Shown: in pieces, positions 6,822 to 10,166 of the stretch | Numbering within the stretch: the stretch's first letter is position 1 | Layout of the letters: the number at the start of each line of letters is the position of its first letter | Notes under the pieces: generated by a model | What the model was told of the DNA's origin: nothing | What the model saw: the letters and a program-made list of their open reading frames with translations, nothing else | Database searches by the model: none | Program-made: the position numbers and the translations under genes | From: Arthrobacter sp. | GTDB lineage: Bacteria; Actinomycetota; Actinomycetes; Actinomycetales; Micrococcaceae | Direction: 5' to 3' | Length of the DNA stretch: 10,166 bases | NCBI GenBank assembly: GCA_030146405.1 | Contig: JASLBS010000098.1 | Location: 1 to 10,166 of the forward strand

Positions 6822-6849
6822 GCGGTATCGGTCGACGCTGACCGCTTTC
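6821..6849 (+). terminator. Weak hairpin at the end of coaE
   Basis: AGCGGT (6821-6826) pairs with ACCGCT (6841-6846) across a 14-base loop and is followed by TT and C. It overlaps the last base of the coaE stop codon. The stem is only 6 bp, so it may be a weak terminator or attenuator before uvrB, or nothing. Confidence 0.3.
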
Positions 6850-6890
6850 AGCCGCCAGCAGATCCAGGGCGAAGTGTCACAGGCTGGGTC

Positions 6891-6896
6891 TACCTT
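6891..6896 (+). promoter_or_regulatory. -10 element for a leaderless uvrB transcript
   Basis: TACCTT fits TANNNT and ends 6 bases before the uvrB ATG at 6903, the same distance as in coaE. The only ribosome-binding-like bases (AAGG, 6898-6901) are one base from the ATG and unusable. No good -35 box was seen, and no GAAC-N4-GTTC LexA-type site in the 6822-6902 gap. Confidence 0.45.
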
Positions 6897-6902
6897 TAAG
6901 GC

Positions 6903-8978
6903 ATGAGTCTTGCGCAGGATATCAAGCGTGTCGTGGCACCGTTCGAGGTCATCAGCGAGTACCAGCCCGCCGGTGACCAGCCCACGGCCATCAAGGAACT
7001 GGCCGAACGGATCAACGCCGGCGAGAAGGACGTGGTGCTCCTCGGTGCCACCGGTACCGGTAAGAGCGCGACCACCGCCTGGCTGATCGAGCAGGTGCAG
7101 CGGCCCACACTCGTGATGGTGCAGAACAAGACGCTCGCGGCGCAGCTCGCCAACGAATTCCGCGAGCTGCTGCCCAACAATGCGGTCGAGTACTTCGTCT
7201 CCTACTACGACTACTACCAGCCCGAGGCCTACGTCCCGCAGACGGACACCTTCATCGAGAAGGACTCCTCGATCAACGAGGAGGTGGAGCGGCTCAGGCA
7301 CTCGGCCACGAACGCACTGCTGACCCGACGTGACGTCATCGTCGTCGCAACGGTGTCCTGCATCTACGGCCTCGGCACGCCGGAGGAGTACATCAACAAG
7401 ATGGTCACGCTGAGCCGCGGCGACCAGATGAACCGGGATCAACTGCTGCGCCAGTTCGTCGGCATGCAGTACACCCGCAACGACATGGACTTCCACCGCG
7501 GCACCTTCCGGGTCCGCGGCGACACCGTGGAGATCATCCCCATGTACGAGGAGCACGCCATCCGGATCGAGTTCTTCGGCGACGAGGTGGAGAACATCTA
7601 CACGCTCGACCCGCTGACCGGCAACGTGATCCGGGAGGAGGAGGAGATGTACGTCTTCCCCGCCTCCCACTACGTGGCGGGCGAGGATCGCATGACGCGC
7701 GCCATCAAGGACATCGAGGACGAGCTGCAGAAACGGCTCGCGGAGCTGGAATCGCAGAACAAGCTGGTCGAGGCGCAGCGCCTGCGGATGCGCGTGACCT
7801 ACGACCTCGAGATGATGCAGCAGATGGGCTTCTGCAACGGCATCGAGAACTACTCGCGTCACATCGACGGCCGTGGACCGGCAACGGCCCCGCACTGCCT
7901 CCTCGACTACTTCCCCGACGACTTCCTGCTGGTGGTCGACGAATCCCACGTCACCATCCCGCAGATCGGCGCCATGTACGAGGGTGACATGTCACGGAAG
8001 CGGACCCTCGTGGACCACGGCTTCCGGCTGCCGTCCGCCATGGACAACCGCCCGCTGAAGTGGGACGAGTTCCTGGACCGCATCGGCCAGACCGTGTACC
8101 TGTCCGCCACCCCGGGCAAGTACGAGCTGGGCAAGGCCGACGGCTATGTGCAGCAGATCATCCGCCCCACCGGTCTGGTGGATCCGGAGATCGTCGTGAA
8201 GCCCTCCAAGGGACAGATCGACGACCTCCTGGGGGAGATCCGGAAGCGCGTGGAGGTCAACGAGCGGGTGCTCGTGACCACCCTGACGAAGCGGATGGCG
8301 GAGGACCTGACCGGTTACTTCCTGGAGCACGGGGTGAAGGTGGAGTACCTCCACTCCGACGTGGACACGCTGCGGCGCGTGGAGCTTCTGCGGGAGCTGC
8401 GCATGGGAACGTTCGACGTCCTGGTGGGCATCAACCTGCTCCGCGAGGGCCTCGACCTTCCCGAGGTATCGCTCGTCAGCATCCTCGACGCGGACAAGGA
8501 GGGGTTCCTCCGCAGCACCACGTCCCTGATCCAGACCATCGGCCGTGCTGCCCGCAACGTGTCCGGTCAGGTGCACATGTACGCCGACCGCATCACGGAC
8601 TCGATGGAGCGCGCGATCGACGAGACCACCCGGCGCCGCGCCATCCAGGTGGCGCACAACCTCGAGCACGGCATCGATCCCACGCCCCTGCGCAAACGGA
8701 TCGCGGACATCACGGACACGATCAACCGCGAGGACGCCGACACCCGGGCGCTCCTCGAGGAGGCCGGGAAGAACCGGAAGCCCAAGAAGGGGACCGGGGC
8801 CCGTGACGGTCTGGCATCGGTCCCGGCCGAGGACCTCACGGACCTCATCCAGCAGCTCACCGACCAGATGCACGCGGCCGCGGCCGAGCTGCAGTTCGAG
8901 CTGGCAGGCCGGTTGAGGGACGAGGTCGGGGACCTGAAGAAGGAGCTCCGGCAGATGCAGACGGCAGGCCACGCCTGA
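6903..8978 (+). CDS. uvrB: Excinuclease ABC subunit B
   Basis: UvrB is the damage-verifying helicase-like subunit of nucleotide excision repair; UvrA loads it onto DNA and it recruits UvrC for incision. The 691-residue protein is full length for the family. Visible motifs are FQP-type motif EYQPAGDQPTAI (19-30), Walker A GATGTGKS (48-55), the beta-hairpin region VSYYDYYQPEAYVPQTDTFIE that inserts between DNA strands, DESHV (346-350), TVYLSATPGKYE, and the C-terminal helicase motifs VGINLLREGLDLPEV and IQTIGRAARN. The UVR motif (about 643-685, with LTDQMHAAAAELQFELAGRL) binds UvrC. The start agrees with the conserved actinobacterial N-terminus MSLAQ and with the leaderless promoter. All key residues are present. 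It follows coaE in the same orientation but probably also has its own promoter. Confidence 0.99.
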   Translation: MSLAQDIKRVVAPFEVISEYQPAGDQPTAIKELAERINAGEKDVVLLGATGTGKSATTAWLIEQVQRPTLVMVQNKTLAAQLANEFRELLPNNAVEYFVSYYDYYQPEAYVPQTDTFIEKDSSINEEVERLRHSATNALLTRRDVIVVATVSCIYGLGTPEEYINKMVTLSRGDQMNRDQLLRQFVGMQYTRNDMDFHRGTFRVRGDTVEIIPMYEEHAIRIEFFGDEVENIYTLDPLTGNVIREEEEMYVFPASHYVAGEDRMTRAIKDIEDELQKRLAELESQNKLVEAQRLRMRVTYDLEMMQQMGFCNGIENYSRHIDGRGPATAPHCLLDYFPDDFLLVVDESHVTIPQIGAMYEGDMSRKRTLVDHGFRLPSAMDNRPLKWDEFLDRIGQTVYLSATPGKYELGKADGYVQQIIRPTGLVDPEIVVKPSKGQIDDLLGEIRKRVEVNERVLVTTLTKRMAEDLTGYFLEHGVKVEYLHSDVDTLRRVELLRELRMGTFDVLVGINLLREGLDLPEVSLVSILDADKEGFLRSTTSLIQTIGRAARNVSGQVHMYADRITDSMERAIDETTRRRAIQVAHNLEHGIDPTPLRKRIADITDTINREDADTRALLEEAGKNRKPKKGTGARDGLASVPAEDLTDLIQQLTDQMHAAAAELQFELAGRLRDEVGDLKKELRQMQTAGHA

Positions 8979-9075
8979 CGTCGGCTCGGTTCCGCGAGCG
9001 CCGATGACCGCGAGCGGATGACGTAGCGGGGAACCGCACTGGGGTCATCGTTCGTGCGTCGATGGAATCGATGTG

Positions 9076-9102
9076 TTGACCTGCCGACGGCGCAGGTACC
9101 AT
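9076..9102 (+). promoter_or_regulatory. Promoter of the riboswitch-terC transcript
   Basis: TTGACC (9076-9081) and TACCAT (9097-9102) are spaced by 15 bases and predict transcription starting near 9108-9110, directly before the riboswitch aptamer at 9111. That agreement supports the call, though the spacer is short. The remaining gap after uvrB (8979-9075) shows only a loose inverted repeat and a short direct repeat. Confidence 0.6.
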
Positions 9103-9110
9103 GAGCTCTG

Positions 9111-9218
9111 AACGTAGGGGAGTATCCCGAGTGCTACGGACGTCAACACGTGGGGCAAGGGTGCCGCGCCGGACGTAGCGGCCCACCGGTCTCGGACCGG
9201 GGCGGAGAGACTTACGGT
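9111..9218 (+). ncRNA. yybP-ykoY-family manganese riboswitch
   Basis: The yybP-ykoY aptamer binds Mn2+ between two docked helical arms and controls manganese exporters and TerC/Alx proteins. Here a closing P1 helix pairs CGTAGG (9113-9118) with CTTACG (9211-9216, one G-T pair). The 5' strand runs into the family's hallmark GGGGAGTA (9117-9124). One arm is closed by GCTACG (9133-9138) with CGTAGC (9174-9179) and includes GTCAACACG (9142-9150), matching the conserved GTCAA element. A second hairpin CCGGTC-TCG-GACCGG (9186-9200) precedes the 3' strand GAGACTTACG. A promoter lies just upstream and terC starts 30 bases downstream. This is recognised from memory of the family; a covariance-model search would settle it. 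Confidence 0.88.
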
Positions 9219-9248
9219 GATGCACCGTATCCTCCGGAAGGCACCCCC
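9213..9248 (+). promoter_or_regulatory. Riboswitch expression platform and terC ribosome binding site
   Basis: The SD sequence GGAAGG (9236-9241) lies 7 bases before the terC ATG. Upstream, TACGGTG-ATG-CACCGTA (9213-9229) can form a 7-bp hairpin that uses the 3' strand of P1, so the two are mutually exclusive. There is no T-tract terminator between aptamer and gene, so control of translation is more likely than of transcription. Which state exposes the SD cannot be decided by eye. Confidence 0.5.
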
Positions 9249-10166
9249 ATGACCGAACTACCCCTTGGCTTCGAGACCGGCACGTTCATCGTGCTCGGGG
9301 CCGTCCTGCTGTTCGACCTGGTCCTCGTGACCAGGCGCCCCCATGAACCCTCCATGCGCGAGGCAGGGCTCTGGGTCGGTTTCTACGTGGGACTCGCGCT
9401 GCTCTTCGCACTGCTCATGTTCATCGTCTCCGGGCCGGAGTACGGCGGGCAGTTCGTTGCCGGGTGGGTCACCGAGTACAGCCTGAGCATCGACAACCTC
9501 TTCGTCTTCATCATCATCATGGCCCGCTTCGCGGTACCCCGGCAGTACCAGCAGGAGGTCCTCATGGTGGGGATCATCATCGCGCTGGTCCTGCGGGGGA
9601 TCTTCATCCTGCTCGGTGCCGCCGTGATCGAGAACTTCAGCTGGATCTTCTACGTCTTCGGCGCTTTCCTCCTCTTCACCGCGTACAAGCAGGCCGTCGA
9701 TTCCGGTGAGGGCGAGGAGGACGCGGGGGACAACACACTGATCAGGAAGCTGCGTTCGGTGCTGCCGCTGTCCGAGTCCTACGACGGCAACAGACTTCGC
9801 ACGGTGGTGGACGGCAAGAGGGTCTTCACCCCGATGCTGCTGGTGTTCGTCACGATCGGGCTCACCGACCTCCTCTTCGCGGTCGACTCGATCCCCGCGA
9901 TCTTCGGCCTCACGGAGAGCGCGTTCATCGTGTTCACCGCGAACATCTTCGCCCTGATGGGCCTGCGTCAGCTCTACTTCCTGCTCGGCGGGCTGATGAC
10001 CCGCCTGGTCTACCTCAAGCACGCCCTCTCGGTCATCCTGGCGTTCATCGGCGTGAAGCTCGTGCTGCACGCCATGCACGTGAACGAGCTGCCCTTCATC
10101 AACGGGGGCGAGCACATCGGGTGGGCTCCGGAGATCCCGACCTTCGCCTCGCTGGCGGTGATCCTG
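9249..10166 (+). CDS. TerC/Alx-family membrane protein, probable metal (Mn2+) exporter (3' truncated)
   Basis: This is an integral membrane protein of the TerC/Alx family, whose members are linked to manganese efflux or to metal loading of exported proteins. The frame is open from ATG 9249 to the window edge, giving 306 residues without a stop. Hydrophobic segments lie near residues 12-28, 41-61, 84-96, 105-126, 130-147, 195-220, 224-247 and 259-276. The two family motifs are present: EYSLSIDNLFVFIIIM (76-91) and GLTDLLFAVDSIPAIFGLT (204-222), with membrane-embedded acidic residues D82, D207 and D213 likely to contact the metal. A charged cytoplasmic loop (150-190) separates the halves. The manganese riboswitch upstream strongly supports a manganese role. 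The older name, tellurite resistance protein TerC, should not be read as evidence for tellurite resistance here. Confidence 0.94.
   Translation, partial: MTELPLGFETGTFIVLGAVLLFDLVLVTRRPHEPSMREAGLWVGFYVGLALLFALLMFIVSGPEYGGQFVAGWVTEYSLSIDNLFVFIIIMARFAVPRQYQQEVLMVGIIIALVLRGIFILLGAAVIENFSWIFYVFGAFLLFTAYKQAVDSGEGEEDAGDNTLIRKLRSVLPLSESYDGNRLRTVVDGKRVFTPMLLVFVTIGLTDLLFAVDSIPAIFGLTESAFIVFTANIFALMGLRQLYFLLGGLMTRLVYLKHALSVILAFIGVKLVLHAMHVNELPFINGGEHIGWAPEIPTFASLAVIL

Noticed and set aside
5673..7949. A 758-codon open frame on the minus strand, antisense to coaE and uvrB
   Set aside because: Its product is a His/Val/Asp/Arg-rich sequence with no recognisable motif, and it covers two clear genes on the other strand. 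Long antisense open frames are expected where third positions are nearly all G or C.
8987..9036. Possible uvrB terminator: CGGTTCC (8987-8993) pairing with GGAACCG (9030-9036), with an imperfect direct repeat (CGCGAGCG...GATGAC twice) in the loop
   Set aside because: The loop is 36 bases with only loose internal pairing and no T-tract, so it is too weak to call a terminator; the repeat is two short copies only.
9059..9071. TCGAT-GGA-ATCGA inverted repeat just before the terC -35 box, as a possible metal-regulator operator
   Set aside because: Arms of 5 bp are too short to distinguish from chance and do not match an operator I can name.
9258..10115. A 285-codon minus-strand frame opposite terC
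   Set aside because: Asp/Glu/His/Gln-rich, the typical antisense image of a hydrophobic membrane protein; the plus-strand TerC frame is unambiguous.
9249..10166. Tellurite resistance function for the TerC protein
   Set aside because: The name is historical; the other ter genes are absent in the window and the upstream riboswitch points to manganese.

Overview
This is a high-GC window from an actinobacterium, most likely a Micrococcaceae member (Arthrobacter-like). The evidence is the strong G/C bias at third codon positions, GTG/TTG starts, an actinobacterial-type ribosomal protein S1 with a Tyr/Trp/Glu-rich tail, a dephospho-CoA kinase carrying the remains of a fused GrpB-like domain, a GAF-ANTAR regulator, and the rpsA/coaE/uvrB gene set that lies close together in actinobacteria such as Mycobacterium tuberculosis. 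The genus is an inference.

Layout. Positions 1-989 hold the 3' part of rpsA, ending in a 20-bp hairpin terminator that also faces the end of a minus-strand unit. That unit (3419 down to 1086) reads GAF-ANTAR regulator, then a 137-aa conserved hypothetical protein, then an RlmG/RsmC-type methyltransferase. A divergent 112-aa actinobacterial protein of unknown function (3644-3982, plus strand) runs into the end of a minus-strand RecQ-family helicase (5676-4006). From 5799 the plus strand carries coaE and uvrB, both apparently with leaderless starts, and then a TerC/Alx-family membrane protein cut off by the window end. A yybP-ykoY-type manganese riboswitch with its own promoter precedes the terC gene.

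How the genes relate. rpsA, coaE and uvrB are core genes for translation, coenzyme A synthesis and nucleotide excision repair. The block between rpsA and coaE (about 1086-5676) looks like a lineage-specific insertion into a conserved neighbourhood. It holds two RNA-related activities (an ANTAR regulator and a likely rRNA methyltransferase) and one repair helicase. The riboswitch and TerC protein form a self-contained manganese-responsive export module.

No mobile element, CRISPR array, tRNA, rRNA or toxin-antitoxin system is visible. The points most worth a second look are the riboswitch and its possible switching structures, the eroded GrpB-like tail on CoaE, the PcrA/UvrD-like C-terminal domain on the HRDC-lacking RecQ, the ANTAR/hypothetical/methyltransferase unit, and the matching leaderless promoter geometry of coaE and uvrB.
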